Shown piece by piece: positions 22,511 to 32,108 of a DNA stretch of 33,841 bases. Position numbers and translations under genes: made by a program. Origin of the DNA: an uncultured Collinsella sp. (lineage in GTDB: Bacteria > Actinomycetota > Coriobacteriia > Coriobacteriales > Coriobacteriaceae); the NCBI GenBank assembly GCA_900545055.1, contig UQXP01000015.1:1-33841 (forward strand). Direction: 5' to 3'. How positions within the stretch are numbered: position 1 is the stretch's first letter; each line of letters begins with the position of its first letter. Below the pieces are notes generated by a model. The model was not told where the DNA came from and searched no databases. It worked only from the letters and a program-made list of their open reading frames with translations.

Positions 22511-23698
22511 ATGTTCAATACCATTATCATTACGGTCAGGACGCTGCTGCGCCGGCCGAGCACGTGGGTTTGGGGCGCGGTCTTTCCCGTCGCGCTTTCC
22601 ACGATGTTCATGTTTATGTTTGCGAACCTCAGCTCCGACGGCAAGATCGATCCGGTGCCGGTTGCCATCGTGACGGACGAGGCCTGGGACGCTTCGACCT
22701 TTAAGGACGTGGCGACGTCGCTTGCCAAGGAAGGCGACGACCAACTGCTCGAGATCCACGAGTGCGACGACGCAGCCGATGCGAACCGTGCGCTCAAGGC
22801 CGGCGAGGTCGCGGGCATCTATACGGTCGACGACGCGGGTACGCCCAAGCTCACGTTGCTTTCGAGCTATGACAGCTCTCGTGCGTCGTCGGTGCTCACC
22901 GACCGCAGCATCCTTGAGACGGTGGCGAGCTCGTATACGCAAAATGCCGAGCTCATGTCCCAGATTGCCCAGGACAACCCGGCGGCGCTCGCCGACCCCG
23001 AGGCGGTTGCGCGCGCCCTGTCGCTCGAGGGCGGCACCCGCCGCGTAAGCCTGACGCGCACTACGCCCGATGGCACGGTCATCTACTATTACGCGCTTTT
23101 TGGCCTGGTCGCGATGATGTCTGCCGAGTTTGCCGCCTTGAGCGTCGTCGACCTGCAGCCCAATCTGTCGGGGCTTGGCGCACGCCGCTGCGTGGGCGGC
23201 CTTTCCAAGACGGCGTCGCTGGCCGGCATCTTTGTCGGCTCGTGGCTGGTTTCCTTCGCCTCGATGGCGATCGCAATCGGCTACGTGCGCCTGGTCGTGG
23301 GCGTCGACTTTGGCGGGCGCGAGGGACTGTGTTTGGTGGGCGGCGCCGCTTCCGCGCTTGCCGCCACGGGCTTGGGGCTCTTTGTGGGCACGCTTCCCGT
23401 TAAGGGCGGCAAGGCGTCCAAGTCGGGCATCCTCACGGGCTTTGCTACCACGTGCGCCCTGTTCGCCGGCCTCTACGGCGAGCCGGCGATGGCGCTTGCC
23501 GACGACGTCGCCCGCGCCTGCCCGGCCGAGTGCTGGCTCAACCCCGTTAAGCTCATCTGCGACATGTTCAACCGCCTGTATTTCTTTGAGGACCTGGGCC
23601 CCTTTGCCGTTCGCGCCGGCGCGCTGGTCCTTATGGCGCTGCTGTTCGTTGCCGCCGCCACGCTGATCTTTGGAAGGAGCCGCTATGAGCACCTTTAA
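22511..23698 (+). CDS. ABC-2 type permease, first subunit
   Basis: A 395-residue membrane protein. One transmembrane helix near the N-terminus (about 20-40) is followed by a large extracellular domain (about 45-195) and five or so helices in the C-terminal half, the usual ABC-2 membrane plan. It starts 9 bases after the ATPase stop and overlaps the next gene by 14 bases. With the next gene it probably forms a heterodimeric channel. Confidence 0.85.
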   Translation: MFNTIIITVRTLLRRPSTWVWGAVFPVALSTMFMFMFANLSSDGKIDPVPVAIVTDEAWDASTFKDVATSLAKEGDDQLLEIHECDDAADANRALKAGEVAGIYTVDDAGTPKLTLLSSYDSSRASSVLTDRSILETVASSYTQNAELMSQIAQDNPAALADPEAVARALSLEGGTRRVSLTRTTPDGTVIYYYALFGLVAMMSAEFAALSVVDLQPNLSGLGARRCVGGLSKTASLAGIFVGSWLVSFASMAIAIGYVRLVVGVDFGGREGLCLVGGAASALAATGLGLFVGTLPVKGGKASKSGILTGFATTCALFAGLYGEPAMALADDVARACPAECWLNPVKLICDMFNRLYFFEDLGPFAVRAGALVLMALLFVAAATLIFGRSRYEHL

Positions 23699-24890
23699 GA
23701 CCGCGCTTCGCATGGCGCTCGCGCACCCGCTCTATCTGCTCATCTACACGGTGTTCATTTCGCTGATGGGCGTGTTCATTGCTGCCTCGGTGAGCTGGAA
23801 CTCGTCGCAGCTCACCGAGTACAAGCCCTACGACGCCAACGTGATCGTGGTCGACCGCGACGACAGCGACCTTTCGCGTGCGCTTACCAAGCATCTGGGG
23901 TCGCGTTTTGAGCTGGTCACGGGCATCGGCGACGATACGTACGATCTTGCGGACGCGCTCTCCAAGAGCAATAGCGCCAAGGGTAGCGCCGACTGCGTGT
24001 TCTTTATCCCGGAGGGGTTTGAGGGCGACCTCGTTGCAGCCGCCCGCGCGGGGGAGTCCCTGCCCAAGCTCGATGTGACCTACGGTGCCGGCACCATGGC
24101 GGCGGCGCTTTCGTCTGCCGAGGCCTCGCGCTGGATCTCGCTCGCGGGCGCTGCGGAGGCCCTAGAGCCTGCCGCCTCTAACGGCAGCGTCGCCAAGGCC
24201 GCCGAGCATGCCGCCGCAAAGCGCGCGGAGGTCGAGATTGAGCAGGTCAAGGTCGACTCGACTGCCGCCGCCACACTCGAGTCGTACTTCTACTTTGGCG
24301 CGTACGCGATCATCTCGTCGGTCATCGTGTCGGTAGGGCTGGTGTTCTCGGGCATGAGCGAGCCCGAGCGCGTGCGCCGCATGGAGGCCGGCCCAATCTC
24401 CGAGCGCCGGCGTTCGCTCGCCGTGTTTGCGGCCGCCGCCGTGCTTACCGTCTGCATCTGGTTTGTGTCGAGCATGATGGGCGTCGTGGGCTTTGCCGGC
24501 GCGGTCGCCGAGGTCGGCGTGGGTCGCGTGTGCCTGGCGTTGGCGGCGACGTTTGCCCTGGCGTGCACGCCTCTGGCCGTTGGCTTTGCGCTTTCGAGTC
24601 TGGGCGCGCGCGAGGAGCTGCTCAACGGTGTGGGCAACCTGCTTGGCATGCTCATGACGTTTTTGGGTGGCGCCTGGATGCCGCTGTCGCTCATGGGCTC
24701 GGCCGTGCAGACCGTGGCGCATTTTGTGCCGACGTTTTGGGTGAACGACGCGATCGGCAAGGCGCTCGCCGCGGACCTGACGTCCACCGTGCTGGGCGAC
24801 ATCGCCTGCGATCTGGGCGTCACGGTGCTCTTTGCCGCGGCCATCGCCGCCGTAGGCCTCGCACTCTCGCGCACCAAATCCCGCGCCTAG
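23685..24890 (+). CDS. ABC-2 type permease, second subunit
   Basis: A 401-residue protein with the same plan as the preceding one: an N-terminal helix (about 15-37), an extracellular domain (about 40-200) and a C-terminal membrane block that includes LGNLL-like GVGNLLGMLMTFLGGAWMPL. The ATG at 23685 has GGAAGGAG (23672-23679) 5 nt upstream and lies inside the end of the preceding gene, so the two are translationally coupled. No intrinsic terminator with a T run follows directly; repeat hairpins begin within 40 bases. Confidence 0.85.
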   Translation: MSTFKTALRMALAHPLYLLIYTVFISLMGVFIAASVSWNSSQLTEYKPYDANVIVVDRDDSDLSRALTKHLGSRFELVTGIGDDTYDLADALSKSNSAKGSADCVFFIPEGFEGDLVAAARAGESLPKLDVTYGAGTMAAALSSAEASRWISLAGAAEALEPAASNGSVAKAAEHAAAKRAEVEIEQVKVDSTAAATLESYFYFGAYAIISSVIVSVGLVFSGMSEPERVRRMEAGPISERRRSLAVFAAAAVLTVCIWFVSSMMGVVGFAGAVAEVGVGRVCLALAATFALACTPLAVGFALSSLGAREELLNGVGNLLGMLMTFLGGAWMPLSLMGSAVQTVAHFVPTFWVNDAIGKALAADLTSTVLGDIACDLGVTVLFAAAIAAVGLALSRTKSRA

Positions 24891-24901
24891 CCACCTAGTC
24901 A

Positions 24902-25084
24902 CTGGGGACGTTCTTAAACGACTGGTCGCTGGGGACAGTCTTTGCCGATTCGCCGGCTCGCCGGCCGGGCTGGCAAGGACTGTCCCAATATGTCGGCACT
25001 TGGGGACGTTCCTTTCCTGCCGGCACTCATTGGGGACAGACTTAAATGAGCGATTTCACTCATTTAAGTCTGTCCCCAATGAGT
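24902..25084. repeat. GGGGAC-type intergenic repeat cluster, copy 1
   Basis: Contains GGGGACGTTCTTAAACGACT, then a hairpin (24931-24946 with 24972-24986) around a C/G-rich centre, another GGGGACGTTCC, and a perfect 26-bp inverted repeat (25025-25050 with 25059-25084, loop CGATTTCA). The last has TTTAAGTCTGTCCCC in one arm and its complement in the other. The opening segments recur almost unchanged at 28571-28635. No coding potential is seen. Confidence 0.65.
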
Positions 25085-25179
25085 AGGTTGGAAAAAATTG
25101 CGCCCGTCGCTTAAAAATAGTTCACCTGGGTTTACTATTACCTTAGAAAAGTAGCAGAAGGCTAACAACGGGGGATAGC

Positions 25180-25893
<714 letters not shown>

Positions 25894-25901
25894 GCGACGC
25901 C

Positions 25902-28568
25902 ATGACACCTCTCGCAAAGCGTCTCCCGCGCGAGCTGCGCCGCAATATCGGCAAGTACCTGGGCATCTTTTTGCTTATGTGCGGAAGCATCGCCCTTACC
26001 TCGGGCTTTTTGCTCGCGGCGCATTCCATCGGCTGCCTCATTGATGACATGCGCGAAGACTACACGATTGAGGACGGCCGCGTAACTACCTCCTTCGAGG
26101 CCACCAAAGACCAGCTCAAGGCTGCCGAAGACGCGGCTGAGGACGTCGGCGGCGTTACGCTCTGCAAGAACTTCTCTATCGACGCCATCATCAAAAAGGC
26201 GTCCGGCGACGATGGCACCAAGCGCACCCTGCGCACCTACGCGCATCGCACCAAGGTCGACATTGCGTCCTGCTGCGAAGGCAAGCAGCCAAAGGCGGAC
26301 AACGAGGTGGCTATCGACCGCGTCTTTGCCACCAATAACGACCTCGCCATCGGCGATAAGGTCGAGCTCGAGGGGCGCACCTACACCATCTGCGGCATCA
26401 TGACGCAGCCCGATAGCCAGGCGTTGTTCCTCGACAATTCGGACTTTACGGTGAACACCATCACGTATGGTGTCGCCGAGGTCACCGACGCCGGTTTTGC
26501 CGCGCTTGAGGACGCCGGCGGCGCGCCTGCCTACACCTACTCCTTTACCTTTACCGATCGCGACCTCCCCACCGCGGATCGCATCGATGCGGAGCAGGAT
26601 ATGGTCGAGGCGCTGACCGATGCCGATGCGCGCGTGGACGATCTGATCGATGCCGATTCCAATCAGGGCATTGGCTATGCGCGCGACGACGTGGACGGCG
26701 ACTCCATGATGTGGATGACGTTGCTCGACATCATCATCGTGATCATGGCGTTTGTCTTTGTGGTGCTCACCGACGCCACCATCGAGGAGGAGAGCGCCAT
26801 CATCGGCACGCTGCTCGCCAGCGGCTATCGCCGTCGCGAGATCGTGCTGCACTACCTGGCACTTCCCGCCATCGTGGGCGTGGCCGCGGCGCTTTTGGGC
26901 ACCGCACTCGGCGTTGTGTTCTTTACCGAGCCCATGCGCGGTCTCTACTACGGCTCGTACAGTCTGCCGCCCTTCCAGGTGTACTGGAGCTGGGAGATCT
27001 TTGTGAAGTGCGCCGTGGTCCCCGCCGCCGCGCTCATTCTCATCACGCTGGTGGGCCTGCTCCGCAAAATGGGCAAGACGCCGCTGGAGTTCCTTCGCCA
27101 CGAGGCGAGCGGCAAATCGGGTACCAAGCGTGGCCTGCAGCTGCCGGAGCGCATGGGCTTTGTTTCCCGCTTCCGCCTGCGCGTTTTCCTGCGCAACCTG
27201 GGCAACTTCGCCACGCTCTTCGTGGGCATCGCGTTTGGGTCGCTGCTTTTGCTCTTTGGCCTGGCGATCCTGCCCACGATGACGCACTATGCGGACAACC
27301 TCGAGACGAGCCTGGTCGCCGAGCATCAGTACACACTCAAGGCGCCGCTGGAGCTCGAGGGCACTGCCGAGGAGCGCGAGCAGTGGTCGGCACTCGAGCG
27401 CTTGCAGTCGGTTGACGGCGCGCTGCTTTCTGCCGCCCAGGATGCGGATGACGAGCTTGACGACGCGGCCGATGCGGCGCAGGCGGCAGCCGATGCCGCG
27501 ACCGCATCTCCGTCTGCCGAGAGCCTGACCGCAGCGCGGGATGCGCTTGCCAAGGTCCAGGACAAGAAGGATGCGCTCTACGCGCGCCTCGATGACCTTG
27601 CCGCTGCCCTCGGCTGCAACCGCGACGAGGCCATCGGCCTGATCGACAAGGCCTCTAAGATCGACACTGACAACGACGATATCCACCCGGTCAATACGAC
27701 CGACAACGGCGCTGGCGCAATCGCGCGGGCCGAGAAATACGCCGTTCACCAGCTGCAGTACGACCGTGGCGACGGCAATGGCGAGGAGACGATTTCTGTC
27801 TACGGCATCTCGTCCGATTCGCGCTACTGGAAGGGCCTCAACATCGGCGATGGCCGCGTCGTCTTTGGCGGCGGTCTGCTCGATAAGTTTGGCTGGAGCG
27901 AGGGCCAGAAGGTCACGCTCAGCGACAAGTACGAGGGTGAGCATTATTCCTTTGAGTACGCGGGCAAGGACTGTGCCTGGGGCTCCAAGTCGGACATGAA
28001 TATCTATATGAGTATCGATGACTTTAACGAGCTGTTCGACAACGATGCCGCCTACTTTAACGGCTATGTGAGCGACGAGAAGCTCGACCTCGACGCGCGC
28101 TACTTTGCCGGCGACACCACGCCCGACGACATGCGCGCCGTGGGTGACCAGTTCATCGGCATGATGAGCAAAATGATCGGAATGATGATCGGGCTCGCGG
28201 TGTTTATCTTCCTGCTGTTTATGTACCTGCTGACCAAAGCGGTGATCGACCACAGCGCCCGTTCGATCAGCTACATGAAAGTCTTTGGCTATCGCGATAG
28301 TGAGATCTCGCATCTGTACATCCGCTCGATCACGCTGTGCGTGGCGGCGTCGCTCGTGCTGAGCCTGCCGGTCATTACTGGCTCGCTCACGGCCATCTTC
28401 CGCTCGATGCTGCTCGCCTACAACGGTAATATCGAGATCTACGTGCCCGCTTGGTCCATGGCTGCATGCGTCGGCATTGGCTTTGCGACCTACCTGGTCG
28501 TGGCGCTGCTACACACGCGCTCTATCAAGCGCGTCGGCCTGGCCGAAGCCCTCAAGGTGCAAGAGTAG
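25902..28568 (+). CDS. FtsX-family ABC permease with large extracellular domains
   Basis: An 888-residue permease with two FtsX-type membrane blocks. One helix lies near residues 18-42. An external domain of about 220 residues precedes the first FtsX block (about 270-390: LLDIIIVIMAFVFVVL... ESAIIGTLLASGYRRREI). After another helix (about 430-455) comes a second external domain with an Ala/Asp-rich coiled-coil stretch (about 485-570), and then the second FtsX block (about 750-888: SYMKVFGYRDSEISHLY). The ATG at 25902 is chosen over an in-frame TTG at 25887, which overlaps the ATPase stop. With the ATPase it should form a mechanotransmission-type transporter. No accessory MacA-like protein is present. 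Confidence 0.9.
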   Translation: MTPLAKRLPRELRRNIGKYLGIFLLMCGSIALTSGFLLAAHSIGCLIDDMREDYTIEDGRVTTSFEATKDQLKAAEDAAEDVGGVTLCKNFSIDAIIKKASGDDGTKRTLRTYAHRTKVDIASCCEGKQPKADNEVAIDRVFATNNDLAIGDKVELEGRTYTICGIMTQPDSQALFLDNSDFTVNTITYGVAEVTDAGFAALEDAGGAPAYTYSFTFTDRDLPTADRIDAEQDMVEALTDADARVDDLIDADSNQGIGYARDDVDGDSMMWMTLLDIIIVIMAFVFVVLTDATIEEESAIIGTLLASGYRRREIVLHYLALPAIVGVAAALLGTALGVVFFTEPMRGLYYGSYSLPPFQVYWSWEIFVKCAVVPAAALILITLVGLLRKMGKTPLEFLRHEASGKSGTKRGLQLPERMGFVSRFRLRVFLRNLGNFATLFVGIAFGSLLLLFGLAILPTMTHYADNLETSLVAEHQYTLKAPLELEGTAEEREQWSALERLQSVDGALLSAAQDADDELDDAADAAQAAADAATASPSAESLTAARDALAKVQDKKDALYARLDDLAAALGCNRDEAIGLIDKASKIDTDNDDIHPVNTTDNGAGAIARAEKYAVHQLQYDRGDGNGEETISVYGISSDSRYWKGLNIGDGRVVFGGGLLDKFGWSEGQKVTLSDKYEGEHYSFEYAGKDCAWGSKSDMNIYMSIDDFNELFDNDAAYFNGYVSDEKLDLDARYFAGDTTPDDMRAVGDQFIGMMSKMIGMMIGLAVFIFLLFMYLLTKAVIDHSARSISYMKVFGYRDSEISHLYIRSITLCVAASLVLSLPVITGSLTAIFRSMLLAYNGNIEIYVPAWSMAACVGIGFATYLVVALLHTRSIKRVGLAEALKVQE

Positions 28569-28570
28569 CA

Positions 28571-28710
28571 ATTGGGGACGTTCTTAAACGACTAGTCGTT
28601 GGGGACAGTCTTTGCCGGATTGCCGGCTCGCCGGCCGGGCGGCAAGCACTCATTTAAGTCTGTCCCCAATGAGTGCAAGAGTAGTCATTTAAGTCTGTCC
28701 CCAATGACTA
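28571..28710. repeat. GGGGAC-type intergenic repeat cluster, copy 2
   Basis: It begins with GGGGACGTTCTTAAACGACT and GGGGACAGTCTTTGCCG, as at 24903-24946. Two copies of TTTAAGTCTGTCCCC follow, each in its own hairpin: GCACTCATT/AATGAGTGC (28646-28654 with 28668-28676) and TAGTCATT/AATGACTA (28682-28689 with 28703-28710). The core is constant while the arms change together. Confidence 0.65.
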
Positions 28711-28720
28711 GATGCCGTAC

Positions 28721-28751
28721 TTGACTTTAACTCTGCTTTAACTGGTACCAT
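28721..28751 (+). promoter_or_regulatory. Candidate promoter of the DUF362 gene
   Basis: TTGACT (28721-28726), a 19-bp spacer, then TACCAT (28746-28751), about 43 bases before the start codon. Good -35, weak -10 and a long spacer. Confidence 0.3.
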
Positions 28752-28793
28752 CCTCTATGTCTGTAACGCCATATAGACCGAGGGGATATATCT

Positions 28794-29999
28794 ATGACCG
28801 CAACTGCACCCGCAGCACCCGCCAAGGTGTACTTCACCAACCTGCGCACGCATGCTCGCGAGAGCCAGCTCGACAAGCTCAAGCGCCTCATCCGTCGCGC
28901 CGGTATTGAGCAGATCGACTTTGAGAACAAGTTCGTCGCCATCAAGATTCACTTTGGTGAGCTGGGCAACCTGAGCTTTTTGCGCCCCAACTACGCCCGC
29001 GCCGTCGCGGACGTGGTGAAGGAGCTGGGCGGCAAGCCCTTCCTCACTGACTGCAACACGCTCTATGTCGGTAGCCGCAAAAACGCGCTCGAGCACATCG
29101 ACACCGCCTACCAGAACGGCTTTACCCCGTATGCCACGGGTTGCCAGATCATCATCGCCGACGGCCTCAAGGGCACTGACGAGGCGCTTGTCCCGGTCGA
29201 GGGCGGCGAGTACGTGCACGAGGCTAAGATCGGTCAGGCGCTCATGGATGCCGATATCGTGATTAGCCTCACCCACTTTAAGGGCCATGAGCAGGCCGGC
29301 TTTGGCGGCGCCATGAAGAACCTGGGTATGGGAGGCGGCAGCCGTGCCGGCAAGATGGAGCAGCATGCCGCCGGCAAGCCGAACGTCTCGACCGAGCACT
29401 GCGTTGGCTGCCGTGCCTGCGAAAAGATCTGCGCGCACAACGCCGTCTCGTTCAACGACACCCGCGAGCGCGAGCTTGCCAGCGGCGCTACTCGCACGGT
29501 GCACGTGGCCGCTATCGACCACGATCGCTGCGTGGGCTGCGGACGCTGCATTGCGGCATGCAACCAGGACTGCATCAAGCCCGGCTATGACGCCGCGGCC
29601 GACGTGCTCAACTGCAAGATCGCCGAGTATACGAAGGCCGTTGTCGACGGCCGCCCGAGCTTCCACATCTCGCTTGCCATGGATATCAGCCCCAACTGCG
29701 ATTGCCATCCCGAAAACGACACGCCTATCGTCAACGATATCGGCATGTTCGCGAGCTTCGACCCGGTCGCCATCGACCAGGCCTGCGCCGATGCTGTCAT
29801 GGCATCCGAGCCGCTGCCCAACACCGAGCTCACCGACAGCGCGGCCAAGATGGAGCATAACCACGAGCATCTGGAGGGCGAGCAGGCCAAGGACCCCTTC
29901 TGCATCACGCATCCCGACACCGACTGGCGCGCGTGCATCGCGCATGCCGAGAAGATCGGCCTGGGCACGAGCGAGTATGAGCTCATCGAGGTCAAGTAG
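28794..29999 (+). CDS. DUF362 protein with two [4Fe-4S] ferredoxin motifs
   Basis: A 401-residue cytoplasmic iron-sulfur protein of the DUF362 family, whose reaction is not established. The DUF362 domain is split around the ferredoxin insert: an N-terminal part (KIHFGELGN, FLTDCNTLY, SLTHFKGHEQAGFGGAMKN) and a C-terminal part (DISPNCDCHPENDTPI, FASFDPVAIDQAC). Between them are C203-x2-C206-x2-C209-x3-C213 and C246-x2-C249-x2-C252-x3-C256. GAGGGG (28780-28785) precedes the ATG by 8 nt. It is a single gene with its own terminator, converging on the hydrolase gene. A redox role is likely, perhaps with ferredoxin as partner given the Ech hydrogenase in the same genome, but nothing in the sequence proves it. 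Confidence 0.88.
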   Translation: MTATAPAAPAKVYFTNLRTHARESQLDKLKRLIRRAGIEQIDFENKFVAIKIHFGELGNLSFLRPNYARAVADVVKELGGKPFLTDCNTLYVGSRKNALEHIDTAYQNGFTPYATGCQIIIADGLKGTDEALVPVEGGEYVHEAKIGQALMDADIVISLTHFKGHEQAGFGGAMKNLGMGGGSRAGKMEQHAAGKPNVSTEHCVGCRACEKICAHNAVSFNDTRERELASGATRTVHVAAIDHDRCVGCGRCIAACNQDCIKPGYDAAADVLNCKIAEYTKAVVDGRPSFHISLAMDISPNCDCHPENDTPIVNDIGMFASFDPVAIDQACADAVMASEPLPNTELTDSAAKMEHNHEHLEGEQAKDPFCITHPDTDWRACIAHAEKIGLGTSEYELIEVK

Positions 30000-30046
30000 C
30001 GTCTAACTATTGGACAAATCAAGCGTTTTTGTAGCGTAAGTTGAGC

Positions 30047-30085
30047 AAAAGCCGCCCACGAGCACAACGCTTGCGGGCGGCTTTT
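30047..30085. terminator. Bidirectional intrinsic terminator between convergent genes
   Basis: AAAAGCCGCCC (30047-30057) pairs perfectly with GGGCGGCTTTT (30075-30085). The T run on one strand and the A run on the other make it functional for the DUF362 gene (plus) and the hydrolase gene (minus). Confidence 0.85.
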
Positions 30086-30162
30086 CAGAAGTGCGGTGAA
30101 AAATCGAATACCGCCGACTACAAACCGATTTTTGGCAACAAACCCCAGACGTTGCTTTTTGC

Positions 30163-31128
30163 CTAAAAATTCTTGTCGAGGAAGTCATCGACCGTATTCC
30201 AGTAGAGCTCGAGGTCAACTTGCGCACTCTTGGCGTGGGTGGCGCCATGGATAGTGAGCTTTTGCTTGACCTTGCTGGCGCACGCGTCGTAGTTTTGGTC
30301 GAGCATGCTGTACGGCACAAAGGTGTCCTGGCCGCCGTGGATAAACAGCATGGGAACTGTCGCGTGTTTGAGTTGCTCCACACTGCTCGCCTTATGAAAG
30401 TCGTAGCCCGCGCGCACGTTGCACACCAAGTTTGCTACATCGAGCAAGGGAAAGCTGGGCAGGCCGAACACGTCCTTGAGCTGCAGAGAAAACTCGTCCC
30501 AAACACTCGTATAACCACAGTCCTCGATAATGCATTTCACGTTTGCGGGCAGAGATTCCCCCGCGACGTTCATGGCGGTTGCCGCACCCATCGACTCGCC
30601 AAAGACAAGAATGCGCGCCTCGGGGTCGGCTGCAACGATCCGTCCAATCCATGCAACGACATCGAGGCGCTCGGGCCAGCCCATGCCGATATAGTCGCCG
30701 CCGGAGCGCTCGTGGGCGCGGGCGGCGGGTGCGAGTACGTTCATGCCGCGGTCGTGGAATCGCTTGACGTATCGAGCCATGCCGATGGGCTCGTTGGTAT
30801 ATCCATGCAGGCAGACGGCGTAGTCGTGTGCGCTCTCCGACGCAGCAAAATACCAGGCGGCAAGCTCGGTCCCGTCGTCCGCGGTGAGGTTGCTGCTCTC
30901 GCGATTCTCTTTAAACCATGCCCGCGCCTCGGTATCCTCGGCATCCGGCTGCTCACCTTCTTTGTCGTTCTTGCTATCCTGCATCATCTTCATGGTGTAT
31001 GGCGCGCGGGGATTCAGCGCGAAGTCAAACAAAAAGTTGCCGGCAAATCCGAGCAGCGCAACGACAACCACCAGTGCAACGATGCCGGCTATCTTGAGCT
31101 TTCGATGGGAACGTGCGTTTTGAGCCAT
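30163..31128 (-). CDS. Membrane-anchored alpha/beta hydrolase (S33/S9-like)
   Basis: A 321-residue serine hydrolase with an N-terminal transmembrane anchor (about 13-34), so the catalytic domain is probably outside the membrane. The catalytic triad is S179 in GESMG, D268 in GGQDTFVP and H298 in GATHAKS; the oxyanion-region HGY is at 108-110. Family members cleave esters or peptides; the substrate is unknown. The ATG at 31128 has AGGAGA 7 nt upstream on the minus strand. A well-formed promoter and two operator-like palindromes precede it, so it is probably under repressor control. The regulator is not adjacent. Confidence 0.88.
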   Translation of the reverse strand: MAQNARSHRKLKIAGIVALVVVVALLGFAGNFLFDFALNPRAPYTMKMMQDSKNDKEGEQPDAEDTEARAWFKENRESSNLTADDGTELAAWYFAASESAHDYAVCLHGYTNEPIGMARYVKRFHDRGMNVLAPAARAHERSGGDYIGMGWPERLDVVAWIGRIVAADPEARILVFGESMGAATAMNVAGESLPANVKCIIEDCGYTSVWDEFSLQLKDVFGLPSFPLLDVANLVCNVRAGYDFHKASSVEQLKHATVPMLFIHGGQDTFVPYSMLDQNYDACASKVKQKLTIHGATHAKSAQVDLELYWNTVDDFLDKNF

Positions 31129-31147
31129 GCGGTATTCTCCTATAAGA

Positions 31148-31163
31148 TGTTAATACATCAACA
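31148..31163. promoter_or_regulatory. Operator-like palindrome O1
   Basis: On the minus strand TGTTGATGTATTAACA, between the hydrolase -10 element and its ribosome-binding site. It matches O2 (31193-31208) at 12 of 16 positions, with symmetric changes. Confidence 0.5.
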
Positions 31164-31177
31164 TTTAATGCAAGCGC

Positions 31178-31206
31178 ATTATGGGCGTTTGCCGTTGATG
31201 CGTCAA
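31178..31206 (-). promoter_or_regulatory. Promoter of the alpha/beta hydrolase gene
   Basis: On the minus strand TTGACG (31201-31206), a 17-bp spacer, and CATAAT (31178-31183): five of six matches to each sigma-70-type consensus hexamer, 49 bases before the ATG. Confidence 0.7.
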
Positions 31207-31208
31207 CA
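31193..31208. promoter_or_regulatory. Operator-like palindrome O2 overlapping the -35 element
   Basis: On the minus strand TGTTGACGCATCAACG, covering the -35 hexamer of the hydrolase promoter. With O1 it gives the consensus GTTGAYGYATYAAC. Two sites 45 bp apart flanking the promoter suggest repression. Confidence 0.5.
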
Positions 31209-31270
31209 AGCAAAGAATGGGTAAACAAAGGGTCACATATGGTGCAAATTTCGCACGCATCTAGACGCTT

Positions 31271-31279
31271 TGATATAGT
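31271..31279 (+). promoter_or_regulatory. Candidate extended -10 promoter of the hemolysin III gene
   Basis: TGATATAGT, an extended -10 (TGN plus TATAGT), 36 bases upstream of the start codon. No clear -35 is present. Confidence 0.4.
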
Positions 31280-31314
31280 GTTGAGAACTCTTTACGTTGG
31301 AGGATGTAACCGGC

Positions 31315-31998
31315 ATGTCCGATTCGAGCGACAGTTCTAAGCCGCGACCCAAGACCGCGGCCGTTCCGCACTACACGGTGGGTGAGGAGATCATGAACTC
31401 CGTCACCCATGGTGTCGGCTGCCTGCTGGGTATCGCGGGCCTGGTGCTCCTGATCGTATTCGCTGCCTTGCGCGGCGGAGGCCCGGCCCACATGGCCGCG
31501 GCGATTGTCTATGGTGTCAGCATTATCCTCGAATACCTAGCCTCTACGCTCTACCACGCGATTCAGCCCGCGCGCGCCAAGCGCGTGTTTCGCATCATCG
31601 ACCACAGCTGCATCTACCTGCTCATTGCGGGCAGCTATACGCCGTTTTGCCTTATCACGCTCGCAAACGACGGCGGCCCTGCGCTGTTCTTTGCCGTATG
31701 GGCCATCGCCATTATCGGCATCGTCCTCGAGTGCTTTATGCGCGAGCGTCAACCGCACTGGGTAAGCGGCCTGGTCTACCTGCTGATGGGCTGGCTCGTC
31801 GTCTTTAAGCTGCCCGAGCTCGTGTCGCTGCTCAACCCCGTGGCACTTGCCCTGCTCGCCGTCGGCGGCGTGTGCTACACCGCGGGCGTGCCGTTCTATA
31901 TCGCCAAAAACGTGCGCTACCTGCACAGCGTGTTCCACCTGTGGGTGCTCGCCGGCAGTATCTTCCAGTTCATGGCGGTGGTCCTCTTCGTAATCTAG
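31315..31998 (+). CDS. Hemolysin III (PAQR/YqfA-like) family membrane protein
   Basis: A 227-residue protein with seven predicted transmembrane helices after a short Ser/Asp/Lys-rich N-terminus. PAQR/hemolysin III hallmarks are visible: NSVTHGVG, STLYHA, IDHSCIYLLIAGSYTPF and HSVFHLWVLAGSIFQF, which together supply the metal-binding His/Asp/Ser set. Bacterial members are linked to membrane homeostasis; true haemolytic activity is doubtful. The start at 31315 is preceded by GGAGGA (31299-31304) with 10-nt spacing; an in-frame start at 31297 would overlap that site. The CorC-like gene follows after 110 bases and may be co-transcribed. Confidence 0.9.
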   Translation: MSDSSDSSKPRPKTAAVPHYTVGEEIMNSVTHGVGCLLGIAGLVLLIVFAALRGGGPAHMAAAIVYGVSIILEYLASTLYHAIQPARAKRVFRIIDHSCIYLLIAGSYTPFCLITLANDGGPALFFAVWAIAIIGIVLECFMRERQPHWVSGLVYLLMGWLVVFKLPELVSLLNPVALALLAVGGVCYTAGVPFYIAKNVRYLHSVFHLWVLAGSIFQFMAVVLFVI

Positions 31999-32108
31999 CG
32001 ACCACGCCTGCGCGCTCGCGTCCTTGTTTGGGCGCCGGTGCAATTGCCGTATCCGCCGTCAACGTTTTAATCCGACGTCCCGAATCTTGGAGGTTCGAGA
32101 AACTCCCG

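Noticed and set aside
21491..23713. 740-codon antisense frame opposite the ABC-2 ATPase and permease
   Set aside because: Shadow frame of two well-supported sense genes.
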